The translations under genes and the position numbers were made by a program. Positions 38,659 to 47,274 of a DNA stretch of 64,000 bases are shown here, piece by piece. The notes beneath the pieces are model-generated. The model saw nothing but the letters and a program-made list of their open reading frames with translations. It was not told the origin of the DNA and did no database searches. Positions within the stretch are counted from its first letter, which is position 1. Each line of letters starts with the position of its first letter. This DNA comes from TK10-74A sp965217625. Its GTDB lineage: Bacteria > Chloroflexota > Dehalococcoidia > Bin125. The DNA lies in NCBI GenBank assembly GCA_965217625.1, contig OZ244557.1, positions 1,674,001 through 1,738,000 on the forward strand, in the 5' to 3' direction.

Positions 38659-40473
38659 CTACACGTTGTCGAACCAGTGGTACTTGAAGCCCATCCCCTG
38701 GTCGAACCCGAAGAAGGGTACCAAGCGCATGCCGCCCACGTAGCCCTGTCCGGCCGCCCCCGTGGGCCACTGGACGATGTGGTGATTCCAGCCGTGCTCC
38801 TGGAAGACCTCGTACATGTCGGCGTAGAGCGGGATGCGCTCGGCCTGCGTGGCCGGGGCGGCGGCCTTGTTGAGCAGGTCTTCCGTCTCGGCCAGCCCCA
38901 CCAGCACATCGTCGGTGGGGTGCTGGCTGACGTCCGCGCGGCCGGTCCGCGCCCCACCCTCGGGCGAGCCGTACATCCAGTTCTGCATGCCTTCCAGCGA
39001 CTGACGCAGCACCGGGTCCGGGTCGAAGGGGGATTCCCAGGACAGCGTGGCGATCGTCCAGTCCTGCACCGCCAGCAGCCGGTCGATGATCGGCGGCTCT
39101 TGGCCGTGCACGTACTCGAGGTCGATCCCCGCCGAGGCCCATTGGGCGTGCGCCGGCTCGGTGATGATGCGCTGGTACTCGGGGGAGTAGGCCAGCTGCA
39201 CACCCTGGATGCCGTCGCCGAAACCGGAGGCGTCCATCAGCGACTGCGCCTCGTCCAGGTTGGGGGCGTCGGAGTAGTAGTCCGTGCCCGCGGGCAGCGA
39301 CCAACTCTCCACCGACGTGGGCCCGCGGGAGGGCTTGCCCAGCCCCTGGTGGGCCACGTCCGTGATCGCCTGGCGGTCCATGATCAAGTGCACCGCCCGC
39401 CGCATGCGCGGGTCGCGGAAGACGTTGAAGCCCTCCTCCGAGTTGGGGTTCATGTTGTACCAAGTCTGCGTCCAGACTTGGTGGGAGCCGGTGATGACGT
39501 TGAAGCCGTCCGCCTCCAACTCTTCCTTCAGGTCCAGCGTGATACCGCCCGGAGGGCCGCCGGTGTCGAGGTCGCCGTTGAGGAACGCGTTCCACGACGT
39601 GTTGGCGTCCGGGATGATCCGCAGGTTCATGCCGTCCAGCCAGACGTTGTCGTTGTCCCAGTAGTCGTCCCAGCGCTCCCCGACGAAGGCCTCGCCCTCG
39701 GTGTAGGAGCTGAACTTGAGGTGTCCGGCGCCCACGGGGTCGGTCAGCGCCTCGTCGAACTTGTCCGGCGAGATCAGCATGCCCGTGCCCGGGAACGACT
39801 GGAAGGAGACGAGCGTCGGCCCGAACGGCTCCGAGTTGACCATCCGCCAGGCGAGGTCGTCCACGGCTTCCAGGCTGACGGCGCGCTTGATGCCCTCCGA
39901 GTTGCGGCTGCCACCGCCCACGTCCACCAAGCCCTGCAGGCGCTCCATGTTGGCCTGCACGGCGTGCGCGTCGACGGCGGCGCCGTCCTGGAAGACCACG
40001 CCGGGGCGCATGTTGAAGACGTACGTGACGTTGTCGGGGTTCTCGACGCTCTCCGCCAGCATCCCGGCGACCGCGCCGTCGTCTTCAAAGCCCAGCATGC
40101 GGTCGAAGACGTGGTTGATGTAGCCCAGGTTGTCGAGTCCGGTCGCCGCGGTGTGCGGGTCCCAGCCGGTGAAGAGGTTGTCGGCGATCGATCGCCGCAG
40201 CGTCCCACCCCGGCGCGGTTCGCCCGCGGCCACCGCCGGCTCCTCTTCCTCCTCCATCGCCTGCTCTTCGGCCTGGGCTTCCGCCTGCTCGGCCTGCTCC
40301 TCGGCCTCGGCGGCAGCGGGCGCCGCAGCGTCGTCATCGTCGTCGTCGTCGCCGCCGCAGCCGACCAAGGCCAGCCCGGCGGCGCCGACGCCAGCCTTGG
40401 CGCTGGCTCCCAACATGGTGCGACGCGAAAGCCTGCGCCGTCGTGCATTCGTCCAATAGTTGAAGTCGCTCAT
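38659..40473 (-). CDS. Peptide-type ABC binding lipoprotein, SBP family 5 (system 2)
   Basis: 604 residues. The start is ATG at 40473 (MSDFNYWTNARRRR), with AAAGGAA about 8 bases upstream and matching starts in paralogues. Tat motif SRRTML and lipobox LVGC (about residues 17-39) indicate folded export and lipid anchoring. A Glu/Ala/Gln linker (EAEEQAEQAEAQAEEQAMEE) about 45 long connects to the DppA/OppA-type domain: RGGTLRRSI, then LAWRMVNSEPFGP and RDPRMRRAVHLIMDRQAI typical of the family. Delivers an unidentified peptide or similar solute to the downstream permease pair. Confidence 0.92.
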   Translation of the reverse strand: MSDFNYWTNARRRRLSRRTMLGASAKAGVGAAGLALVGCGGDDDDDDDAAAPAAAEAEEQAEQAEAQAEEQAMEEEEEPAVAAGEPRRGGTLRRSIADNLFTGWDPHTAATGLDNLGYINHVFDRMLGFEDDGAVAGMLAESVENPDNVTYVFNMRPGVVFQDGAAVDAHAVQANMERLQGLVDVGGGSRNSEGIKRAVSLEAVDDLAWRMVNSEPFGPTLVSFQSFPGTGMLISPDKFDEALTDPVGAGHLKFSSYTEGEAFVGERWDDYWDNDNVWLDGMNLRIIPDANTSWNAFLNGDLDTGGPPGGITLDLKEELEADGFNVITGSHQVWTQTWYNMNPNSEEGFNVFRDPRMRRAVHLIMDRQAITDVAHQGLGKPSRGPTSVESWSLPAGTDYYSDAPNLDEAQSLMDASGFGDGIQGVQLAYSPEYQRIITEPAHAQWASAGIDLEYVHGQEPPIIDRLLAVQDWTIATLSWESPFDPDPVLRQSLEGMQNWMYGSPEGGARTGRADVSQHPTDDVLVGLAETEDLLNKAAAPATQAERIPLYADMYEVFQEHGWNHHIVQWPTGAAGQGYVGGMRLVPFFGFDQGMGFKYHWFDNV

Positions 40474-40537
40474 GGCAATTCCTTTCGCGGAAACACGGGC
40501 CAGCCATCCGGCGACCTCGCAGCAGGAGCGCGACTGG

Positions 40538-40567
40538 ATTATCACTGAGGCGCGCTCGGGTTGTCAA
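40538..40567 (-). promoter_or_regulatory. Promoter of ABC operon 2
   Basis: On the minus strand TTGACA (40562-40567, perfect), spacer 18, GATAAT (40538-40543, 5 of 6), 65 bases before the start codon. The block from the leader to about 40622 is nearly identical to that upstream of the system 3 binding-protein gene, which retains both boxes (45742-45771). Conservation between copies supports function. Confidence 0.7.
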
Positions 40568-40625
40568 CCAGTTTGCTGAGAGTGTGTCGGGGAATCCACA
40601 CGTATCATCCCCTCCCGGCGCCGCG

Positions 40626-40724
40626 CGCCTCGCCACGATGCTGGAGATCATGGCCCCCATTCGCGCCCTGCCGCCCATCGTCGAGGACAAGAAGGGGCGC
40701 GTCCCCTACCGCTGAGCCGGCGCC
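40626..40724 (+). pseudogene. Relic of the carboxyltransferase 3' end
   Basis: 99 bases that match 36499-36597 with about three differences: the last 30 codons of the third carboxyltransferase gene (TMLEIMAPIRALPPIVEDKK...), its TGA and the next 9 bases. Upstream the sequence changes abruptly to the duplicated binding-protein promoter region; downstream it runs into the 3' end of the TolB-like gene, whose stop codon (40706-40708) lies inside the relic. Footprint of a past duplication or recombination. Confidence 0.85.
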
Positions 40725-41668
40725 CAGTCGGCGTCGAACGCGAGCATGCCGCCGAACGCCAGGCTGATCTCGTCCGTCTGCAGATCCCAGATGTACGTCT
40801 GCGGGATGCCGTTGCGGGTGGAGGTGAACGCGATCCGGCGGCCGTCCGGCGCCCAGGCGGGTGCGTAGTCGCCCCAGACGGCGGCCTCCAGCCGGCGCAG
40901 CCCCGTGCCGTCGCGGTTGATCACCTGTAGCCACGACACGTCGGTCAGCTCGACGCCGCTGCGCGTCCACGAGAAGGCGATCCGCTCCCCGTCCGGCGAC
41001 CAGGCCGCCCCCCAGTTCTTGCCCACGCCGCCCTGCAGCAGCTGCGGCGCGCCGCCGGCGGCGGGGATGATCTCCAGATGCAGCGGCGTCAACCCCGGAT
41101 CGATGGGATGAGCCGCTCCGGCCGTGGAGTAGACGATCCACTGCCCGTCCGGCGACCAGGCCGGGAAGGCCAGGCCCTGCTCCTGCATCGTCACTTGCGA
41201 CACGGCGCCGCTCTCCACCGCCACCACGAAGATGTTCGTGCGGTCGCCCTCCCGGTCCGACACGAACGCGATCCGCCCTCCCTCCGGCCCCCAGGACGGG
41301 CTGACGTCGTTCGCGGCGTCGGTCGTCAGCTGCGGCGGCTCGCTGCCGTCCGCGTGCATCACCCAGATGTCCAGGCTCCCGCCCCGGTCCGACACGAAGG
41401 CGATCCGGCGTCCGTCGGGCGAGAACGACGCCTCCCCATCCCGGAACGCATCTTCCGTCAGCGGGACCGGCGCCCCGCCCAGCGTCTGGACGACCAAGTC
41501 GGTGGACGACCCGGTCAGCGCGGTGAACACGAGGCGGTCCTGGCCGACGGGAATCGCCGCGCCCGGCGCGCCCTCGTCCGCGATCGCGAGCGCCGCCAGC
41601 ACCGACGCCGCCACCAGCAACGCCGCCGTGACGAGCAGCGGCCGCCCGAGGTCGCGCATCCCAGTCAT
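40706..41668 (-). CDS. TolB-like beta-propeller (PD40) protein
   Basis: 320 residues. N-terminal signal/anchor helix (LLVTAALLVAASVLAALAIA), then about six WD40-like PD40 repeats with the typical FSPDGRRIAFVSDRGG, WGPEGGRIAFVSDREG, WSPDGQWIVYSTAG, WSPDGERIAFSWTRSG and WAPDGRRIAFTSTRNG. Exported or membrane-tethered scaffold resembling the C-terminal part of TolB; no Pal or Tol genes are near. The start MTGMRDLG lacks a clear Shine-Dalgarno. Its last codons lie in recombined sequence, but the propeller seems complete. Confidence 0.85.
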   Translation of the reverse strand: MTGMRDLGRPLLVTAALLVAASVLAALAIADEGAPGAAIPVGQDRLVFTALTGSSTDLVVQTLGGAPVPLTEDAFRDGEASFSPDGRRIAFVSDRGGSLDIWVMHADGSEPPQLTTDAANDVSPSWGPEGGRIAFVSDREGDRTNIFVVAVESGAVSQVTMQEQGLAFPAWSPDGQWIVYSTAGAAHPIDPGLTPLHLEIIPAAGGAPQLLQGGVGKNWGAAWSPDGERIAFSWTRSGVELTDVSWLQVINRDGTGLRRLEAAVWGDYAPAWAPDGRRIAFTSTRNGIPQTYIWDLQTDEISLAFGGMLAFDADWAPAQR

Positions 41669-41717
41669 CGTCGGAGGATAGTGCGCGCGCCGATGCCCCG
41701 GCCGGCGAACCGTGCGG

Positions 41718-42608
41718 CTAGTCGGCGCCGCGCAGCCGCGGGTCCAGGAGGTCGCGCAGCACGTCCCCAACCAGGTTGAAGGCCAGGACGGTCAGCACGA
41801 TGGCGAGCCCCGGGTAGATGGCGAGCTGGCCGTCCCCGGTGAGCAGGAAGCGTTGCGCCGCGCCCAGCATGGAGCCCCAGGAGGGGTCGGGCGGTTGCGT
41901 GCCGAGGCCCAGGAAGCTGAGCCCCGCTTCGGCGATGATCGCGAAGCCGACCGCCAGCGACGCCTGCACGATCACCGGCGCCAGGATGTTGGGCATCACG
42001 TGCCGGAAGAGGATGCGGGGCGTGCTGCCGCCGATCGCCTCGGCCGCGAGCACGAAGTCCATCTCCTTGACGGACAGCGTGCTGCCCCGCACGAGCCGGG
42101 CCATGACCGGTACGAAGACCACTCCGATCGCGATCATCACGTTGAACACGCCGGTGCCCAGCGCCGCGATGACGATCAACGCCAGCAGGATCGCGGGGAA
42201 GGCATAGAGGGCGTCCATGACGCGCATCAGCGCTTCGTCCTTGAGACCGCCCATGTAGCCCGACAGCAGCCCGTACGGCATGCCGACGCCCACCCCGATG
42301 CCCACGGAGATCAGCCCCACCAGGATGGCCGTGCGGGCTCCGTGCACGATGCGGGAGAAGGTGTCGCGGCCGAGGTTGTCGGTCCCCAGGAAATGATCGC
42401 CGGATGTGCGGGCGAAGAGGGCGTCGAAGTCCGTCTCGATCGGGTCGTGCGTGGCGACGAGCTCCGTGAAGATGGCGCAGAAGAGCACGAGCAGGATGAC
42501 GCCGAGGCTCACCATGCCCGCCGGCCGGCGCGAGAAGCGGCGCGCGAAGTCCCGCTGCCGGGAGAAGCGCCGGGACCGTGCGTCCATCGGGAGCGCCCGC
42601 TCAGTCAT
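41718..42608 (-). CDS. ABC transporter permease, DppC/OppC type (system 3)
   Basis: 296 residues, closely resembling the system 1 copy: similar N-terminus (RQRDFARRFSRRPAGMVSLG), the same EAA loop form EAIGGSTPRILFRHVMPN, and the same LVGDVLRDLLDPRLRGAD tail. Its ATG overlaps the upstream gene by 8 bases, as in system 1. This permease pair and that of system 1 therefore derive from one duplication. Confidence 0.9.
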   Translation of the reverse strand: MTERALPMDARSRRFSRQRDFARRFSRRPAGMVSLGVILLVLFCAIFTELVATHDPIETDFDALFARTSGDHFLGTDNLGRDTFSRIVHGARTAILVGLISVGIGVGVGMPYGLLSGYMGGLKDEALMRVMDALYAFPAILLALIVIAALGTGVFNVMIAIGVVFVPVMARLVRGSTLSVKEMDFVLAAEAIGGSTPRILFRHVMPNILAPVIVQASLAVGFAIIAEAGLSFLGLGTQPPDPSWGSMLGAAQRFLLTGDGQLAIYPGLAIVLTVLAFNLVGDVLRDLLDPRLRGAD

Positions 42609-43545
42609 AGCGGATCCTCGGATCGAGGTACGCGTAGGCGACGTCGACGAGCAAGTTACTCAGCGCCACGACGACCGCCAGCATCAGCGCCAGCGCCTGC
42701 ACGGTGGGGAACTCGCGGAAGAAGATCGAATCGATCAGCAGCTTTCCGATGCCCGGCAGAAAAAAGACGGTTTCGATGATGATCGCGCCGCCCACGATGT
42801 TGGAGACCTGCAGGCCCAGGATCGTGATCACCGGGATCAGGGCGTTGCGGAATCCATGGTGCAACACCACGGTGCGCTCCCGCAGGCCCTTCGCGCGGGC
42901 GGTGCGCACGTAGTCCTGGCGCAGCACCTCCACCATCGCGGCGCGGGTCTGGCGGGCCAGGACGGCGGCCTGCGCGACGCCGATCGCCAGCGCGGGGAGG
43001 AGCAGACCGCGCAGGTTCTCGATCGGATCGTCGCGGAAGCTGGTCCAGCCCAGCGCCGGGAACCAGCCCAGCTCGACCGCGAAGATCAGGATCAGGACCA
43101 TCGCCAGCCAGAAGTTGGGGATCGCGGCGCCAAGCACCGCGAACAGCGTGCCGCCGTAGTCGAAGGGCGTGTTGGGGCGCGATCCGGCCAGCAGGCCGAT
43201 GGGGATCGCGATGATGACGGCCAGAATCAGCGACAAGATGCCGAGCTCGATCGTCACCTCCAGCCGGTCACTGACGAGCGCGGCCACGGTGTCGCCGGAG
43301 CGGCGGCTATCGCCGAGATCCCCCTGGAAGGCGCTGCCGATCCAGTCGAAGTACTGCACCACGACGGGCCGGTCGAGGCCCAGTTCGATGCGGATCGCAT
43401 CGGCGACCGCCGGGTCCGCCTCCTCCCCCAGCATGGCCATCGCGGGATCGCCGGGCAGCAGGCGCATGGCGAAGAACGTGATGACGGAGATGAGGACGAT
43501 GACGGGGATCGTCGCGACGAGGCGGCGAGCCATGTACGTCGCCAT
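42601..43545 (-). CDS. ABC transporter permease, DppB/OppB type (system 3)
   Basis: 314 residues, MATYMARRLVATIPVIVLIS at the N-terminus, LLPGDPAMAMLGEEADP after helix 1, EAA loop ARAKGLRERTVVLHHGFRN, end YLDPRIRYD. Near twin of the system 1 DppB subunit. Separated by 191 bases, including a GC stem-loop, from its binding-protein gene. Confidence 0.9.
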   Translation of the reverse strand: MATYMARRLVATIPVIVLISVITFFAMRLLPGDPAMAMLGEEADPAVADAIRIELGLDRPVVVQYFDWIGSAFQGDLGDSRRSGDTVAALVSDRLEVTIELGILSLILAVIIAIPIGLLAGSRPNTPFDYGGTLFAVLGAAIPNFWLAMVLILIFAVELGWFPALGWTSFRDDPIENLRGLLLPALAIGVAQAAVLARQTRAAMVEVLRQDYVRTARAKGLRERTVVLHHGFRNALIPVITILGLQVSNIVGGAIIIETVFFLPGIGKLLIDSIFFREFPTVQALALMLAVVVALSNLLVDVAYAYLDPRIRYD

Positions 43546-43684
43546 GCGCGTTCCCCTTCCCCCCGGCCTGGCCCCAGGCCGGCGAGGCCCCGGCGCCTCC
43601 CCGGAGCGACCCCGCGAGCCGGCTCCCGCGGAACGACCACGCCACGGGGCCGCGCCGCCGGCCCTACGTCATGCCGCGCGGCCA

Positions 43685-43712
43685 AGGGCCGGCGCCCAGC
43701 GGCGCCGGCCCT
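43685..43712 (-). promoter_or_regulatory. Intra-operon stem-loop, system 3
   Basis: Perfect 12-base-pair stem AGGGCCGGCGCC / GGCGCCGGCCCT with loop CAGC, 24 bases after the binding-protein stop codon. No U tract. Same position relative to genes as in systems 1, 2 and 4. Confidence 0.6.
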
Positions 43713-43736
43713 GCGGACTGCGAGACAGCGGGACGA

Positions 43737-45677
43737 CTACGTCGCCCAACTGACGTTGTTCTGGCCGAAGTGCGGCTTGCCGTCCTTGTAGATGTTGAAC
43801 TGGAGGTCCGGGTTCCAGGCCCACGTCTGCACCCCGAAGTTCTCCGGGATGATGAACGCGCCGTCCATGATCAGGTTGTTCAACTCCTGCATCGCGTCGA
43901 CCCGGGCGTCCGGCTCGAAGGTCTCCGCCACCTTGGCGAAGGCCACTTGCACGTCCGGATCCTTGTCCGGCGGCAGGCTGAAGTCCATGGGGCCGTCCTG
44001 CGCGTGCCCGAACGCAATCTGCTGCCAGACGTCCGCCCGCACCGACATCCCCGCGATCAACGCGTTGGCCGCCAAGTCCCAGAACTCCAGGTAGTAGTCG
44101 GGGCTGGGACGGCCCACGATCTCCATCTCGATGCCGAACTCGGCCAGGCTGGCCTGGTGGAACTCCGCCCGGCTGATGTCGATCGGCGTGTTGAGCACGT
44201 TGGCCTTGAAGGCGAAGCCGTCGGCCATCCCGGCCGCGTCGAGCTCCTGGTAGACGCGTTCCGGGTTGAACTCCACCAGGACGTTCTCGGGCCGGTGGTA
44301 GATGCCCGTCGCCGGACCCAGCCAGCCCCATTGGTTGGGAATGCCGATGCCGTTCCGCACGACGTCGACGAGCCGGTCGCGATCCAGCGCGTAGAAGTAC
44401 GCACGGCGCAGATTGGCGTTGTCCCACGGCGCCTGGTTCCGATTCAGCCAGACGTGCGCGGACCCATTGGTGGTGTTCTCGGCGACGGCCAGGGGGGAGG
44501 CCTCCAGCCGCGGCCGGTCCTCCGGCAGCGTCTGGTAGATCACGTCGAACTCGCCGGTCAGGAGCCCGTTCGCCTGCTGCGAGGGGTTGACGCCCTGCGA
44601 GAGGACCAGCCGCTCGACGCTGGGGGCGTTGGGCATCCAGTAGCCGTCGAACGCGCCCATGATGTACGGACCGTCGATGTCCTCGTCGATGTACTGGAAG
44701 GCGCCGGTCCCCACCGGGCGCTCGCGGCTGCTGGCCTCGCTGATCCGCTCGAAGGCGGCGGGCGAGGTCAACGCCCCGGCCCGGTCGCCGAGGATCAGCA
44801 GCAGCGGCGAGAAGGGACGGTTCATCTCGAAGTGGGCGGTCAGCGTGTCGACCTCCACGACGGTCTCCACCGCGTCGAGGTCGGCCTTGATGCGGGACAC
44901 CTCCAGGTTCTTGCCCCGCTCGATGTGCAGCCGCACCGTCTCCGACGAGAGCGGGGTGCCGTCGTGGTACTGCACCCCGTCGCGCAGGCTGAAGATCACG
45001 TTCAGCGGGTCCGGGATCTCCCACGACTGCGCCAGACTGACTTCCGCGTCCGGCGACAGGTTGGGGTTGTAGACCACCAGGTTGTCGTGCACGGCCCAGA
45101 ACGCCTGGTGGTCGTCGCCGCCGGTGCCCACCGTCGCCTCCAGAGCGCTCAGGTTCTGGACGGTCGGCCAGCGCACCTCGCCGCTGGGCATGTCCGCCAT
45201 GGCCTCTGCTTCGGCCTCCTCGTCGGCCGCCGCGGTTGCGGCGTCGGCGGCCTCGCGGGCCGCTTGCGCCGCGTCCTCGGCTGCGGCCGCGGCGGCCGCG
45301 GCGGCGTCAGCGGCGGCTTGCGCCTGGTCGGCGCCGGCGTCGCGGGCGGCTGCGGCCGCGGCCTCGGCGGCGGCGGCCGCGGCCTCGGCGACCGCGGCGG
45401 CGCCCGCATCCCCGGCGGCCGCGGCGGCGGCCGCGGCCTCTTCCGCGGCCGCGGCGGCGCGTTCGGCGGCTGCGGCCGCGGCGCTGGAGTCGCCGGCGGC
45501 GGCGGCGGCCTCGGCGGCAGCCGCGTCGCCCGCGGCGGCGCCGTCATCGTCGTCGTCGCCGCAGCCGACCAGGGCCAGCCCGGCGGCGCCTACTCCGGCC
45601 TTGGCGCTCGCTCCCAACATGGTGCGACGGGAGATCTTCCGCTGTCGCAGGGTGGTCCAGTAGTTGTAGTCGCTCAT
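43737..45677 (-). CDS. Peptide-type ABC binding lipoprotein, SBP family 5 (system 3)
   Basis: 646 residues. Start MSDYNYWTTLRQRK at 45677. Tat motif SRRTML and lipobox LVGC, an Asp run, then about 125 residues of alanine-rich linker (AAAAEAAAAAGDSS...), then the binding domain: LAQSWEIPDPLNVIFSLRDG, YHDGTPLSSETVRLHIERGK, NLRRAYFYALDRDRLVD and FSLPPDKDPDVQVAF. It is the intact homologue of the disrupted system 1 gene, sharing the SLPPDKDP segment. A duplicated promoter with system 2 controls it. Confidence 0.93.
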   Translation of the reverse strand: MSDYNYWTTLRQRKISRRTMLGASAKAGVGAAGLALVGCGDDDDDGAAAGDAAAAEAAAAAGDSSAAAAAAERAAAAAEEAAAAAAAAGDAGAAAVAEAAAAAAEAAAAAARDAGADQAQAAADAAAAAAAAAEDAAQAAREAADAATAAADEEAEAEAMADMPSGEVRWPTVQNLSALEATVGTGGDDHQAFWAVHDNLVVYNPNLSPDAEVSLAQSWEIPDPLNVIFSLRDGVQYHDGTPLSSETVRLHIERGKNLEVSRIKADLDAVETVVEVDTLTAHFEMNRPFSPLLLILGDRAGALTSPAAFERISEASSRERPVGTGAFQYIDEDIDGPYIMGAFDGYWMPNAPSVERLVLSQGVNPSQQANGLLTGEFDVIYQTLPEDRPRLEASPLAVAENTTNGSAHVWLNRNQAPWDNANLRRAYFYALDRDRLVDVVRNGIGIPNQWGWLGPATGIYHRPENVLVEFNPERVYQELDAAGMADGFAFKANVLNTPIDISRAEFHQASLAEFGIEMEIVGRPSPDYYLEFWDLAANALIAGMSVRADVWQQIAFGHAQDGPMDFSLPPDKDPDVQVAFAKVAETFEPDARVDAMQELNNLIMDGAFIIPENFGVQTWAWNPDLQFNIYKDGKPHFGQNNVSWAT

Positions 45678-45741
45678 GGCAATTCCTTTCGCGGAAACGC
45701 GGGCCAGCCATCCGGCGACCTCGCGGCAGAGGAGCGGGCGG

Positions 45742-45771
45742 ATTATTGCTTAGGCGCGGCAGGGTTGTCAA
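45742..45771 (-). promoter_or_regulatory. Promoter of ABC operon 3
   Basis: On the minus strand TTGACA (45766-45771), spacer 18, AATAAT (45742-45747, 5 of 6), 65 bases before the start codon. It lies in a block of about 150 bases nearly identical to the upstream region of system 2, including the GGAATCCACA segment at 45796-45805. Confidence 0.7.
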
Positions 45772-45873
45772 ACAGTTTGCCGAGTGTATGTGGGGGAATC
45801 CACAGATATCATCCCCTCGCGGCGCCCCCCGCCCCGCCCGGCCGGCGCCGCCGCCGATGCTATCGTCGCCCAC

Positions 45874-46401
45874 ATGCAGAACGCGCCCCGCTGGCGACGC
45901 GGCCTGGAGTCGATCACCACGCGGCGGCCCGTCGTCCGGCTGCTCAGTCACACCCTGCACCGCTTCGACGTGCCCCTCTTTCGCCTGATGAGCGGACGCT
46001 CCCCCTGGGGCTGGGGCTATCCCTTCCTCCTGCTCACGACGACCGGCGCCCGCAGCGGCCGTCCCCGCGCCGCGCCACTGCTCTACGTCGAGCTGGAGGA
46101 CGGCGTGATCGCCGTCGTCGGGAGCAACTTCGGCGGTCCGCGCACGCCCGCCTGGTGTCACAACCTCCGCGCCGACCCCGCCTGCAGCGTCCTGCTTAAC
46201 GGCCGTTCCTGGCCCGCCACCGCCCGTGAGCCCCAGGCCGCCGAACGCGACGCGATCTGGGCCGCCGCGACGGCGACCTACTCAGGCTACGCCCACTATC
46301 GCGCTTGGGCTCCAGGGCGGGACTTGCCGCTCTTCGTCCTGACTGCGGCCGCGCGGACTACACCTGACGCCGGCGCACCGGGTCGAAGCGCTCCGACATG
46401 A
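45874..46401 (+). CDS. DDN-type (deazaflavin-dependent) nitroreductase family protein
   Basis: 175 residues, start MQNAPRWRRGLES. The family core is clear: GYPFLLLTTTGARSGRPRAAPLLYVELEDGVIAVVGSNFG split-barrel strands, then TPAWCHNLRADP. Members bind F420 and reduce varied substrates; the GARSGRPR loop contacts the F420 tail (family knowledge). No F420 biosynthesis genes are in the window. It is the only plus-strand gene in this stretch, and its 3' end overlaps the convergent dppC-like gene by 44 bases. Confidence 0.85.
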   Translation: MQNAPRWRRGLESITTRRPVVRLLSHTLHRFDVPLFRLMSGRSPWGWGYPFLLLTTTGARSGRPRAAPLLYVELEDGVIAVVGSNFGGPRTPAWCHNLRADPACSVLLNGRSWPATAREPQAAERDAIWAAATATYSGYAHYRAWAPGRDLPLFVLTAAARTTPDAGAPGRSAPT

Positions 46402-47272
46402 CGTCGCTGAGGAAGTTGAGCGAGGCCATCAGCAGCGCCAGCACGACCGTGGGGCCGATGACGTAGTGCGGGTCGTCGCGCATGAAGCGGCTGCCGTCGA
46501 GCAGGATCTGCCCCAGCGTGGGGTCGGGCGGCTTCGCGCCCAGGCCCAGGAAGTTCAGCGCCGCCATGGTCAGCACGGAGGCGACGACGGCCAGCGGCAG
46601 CTGCACCGTGAACGGGCCGAAGGTGTTGATCGCCACGTGCCGGAAGAGGATGCGCCGGCCCGAGCAGCCGATCGTGCGCGCCGCCAGCACGTAGTCGCGG
46701 CCGCGCTCGCGGAGCACGCCGGCGCGCGCCAGCCGCGCGACCCAGGGGATGTTGAAGATCGCGATCGCGGTCGCCAGCGGCAGCAGGTCCCAGCCGAAGT
46801 TGATGTCGCGCAGGATGGTGATCATGACGATGGCGAGCAGGATGCCGGGGAAGGCCAGCAGCGTGTCGATCCCGCGCATGATGAGGATGTCGGTCTTGGC
46901 GCCGCGCCAGCCGGCGATGTAGCCGATCACGATGCCGGCGAACCAGCCCACGATGACCGCCCCCAGGCCGTTCACGATCGTGCGCCCGAGCCCGATCGAG
47001 TTGCGCGCCAGCAGGTCGCGCGACAGGTGGTCGGTACCCATGGGGTTCTCCCACGAGATCCCCTGGTTCTTGGGCGCATTGGCGATCAGGTTCGGGTCCG
47101 AGGGGTCGAAGAACGGCAGGGCGTAGGCGAAGAGCAGCAGCGTGACGAGGATGAAGATCGCGATGCCGCCGCGCGGCTCCTTCGCGATCGCCGCGACTTC
47201 GTGCAGCACGTCGGTATACCAATGCCGCTCGAAGAACTGCGGTGGGGCGGCGGCGGATTCTGTCTGTGCCAT
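46358..47272 (-). CDS. ABC transporter permease, DppC/OppC type (system 4)
   Basis: 304 residues. N-terminus with FFERHWYTDVLHEVAAIAKE, then helix 1 and BPD_transp_1. The EAA loop is AARTIGCSGRRILFRHVAIN. A KNQGISWENPMGTDHLSRDLLAR segment precedes helix 2, as in DppC. It ends SDVMSERFDPVRRRQV. Two bases separate it from the upstream dppB-like stop. More distant from systems 1 and 3 than those are from each other. Confidence 0.9.
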   Translation of the reverse strand: MAQTESAAAPPQFFERHWYTDVLHEVAAIAKEPRGGIAIFILVTLLLFAYALPFFDPSDPNLIANAPKNQGISWENPMGTDHLSRDLLARNSIGLGRTIVNGLGAVIVGWFAGIVIGYIAGWRGAKTDILIMRGIDTLLAFPGILLAIVMITILRDINFGWDLLPLATAIAIFNIPWVARLARAGVLRERGRDYVLAARTIGCSGRRILFRHVAINTFGPFTVQLPLAVVASVLTMAALNFLGLGAKPPDPTLGQILLDGSRFMRDDPHYVIGPTVVLALLMASLNFLSDVMSERFDPVRRRQV

Positions 47273-47274
47273 CG

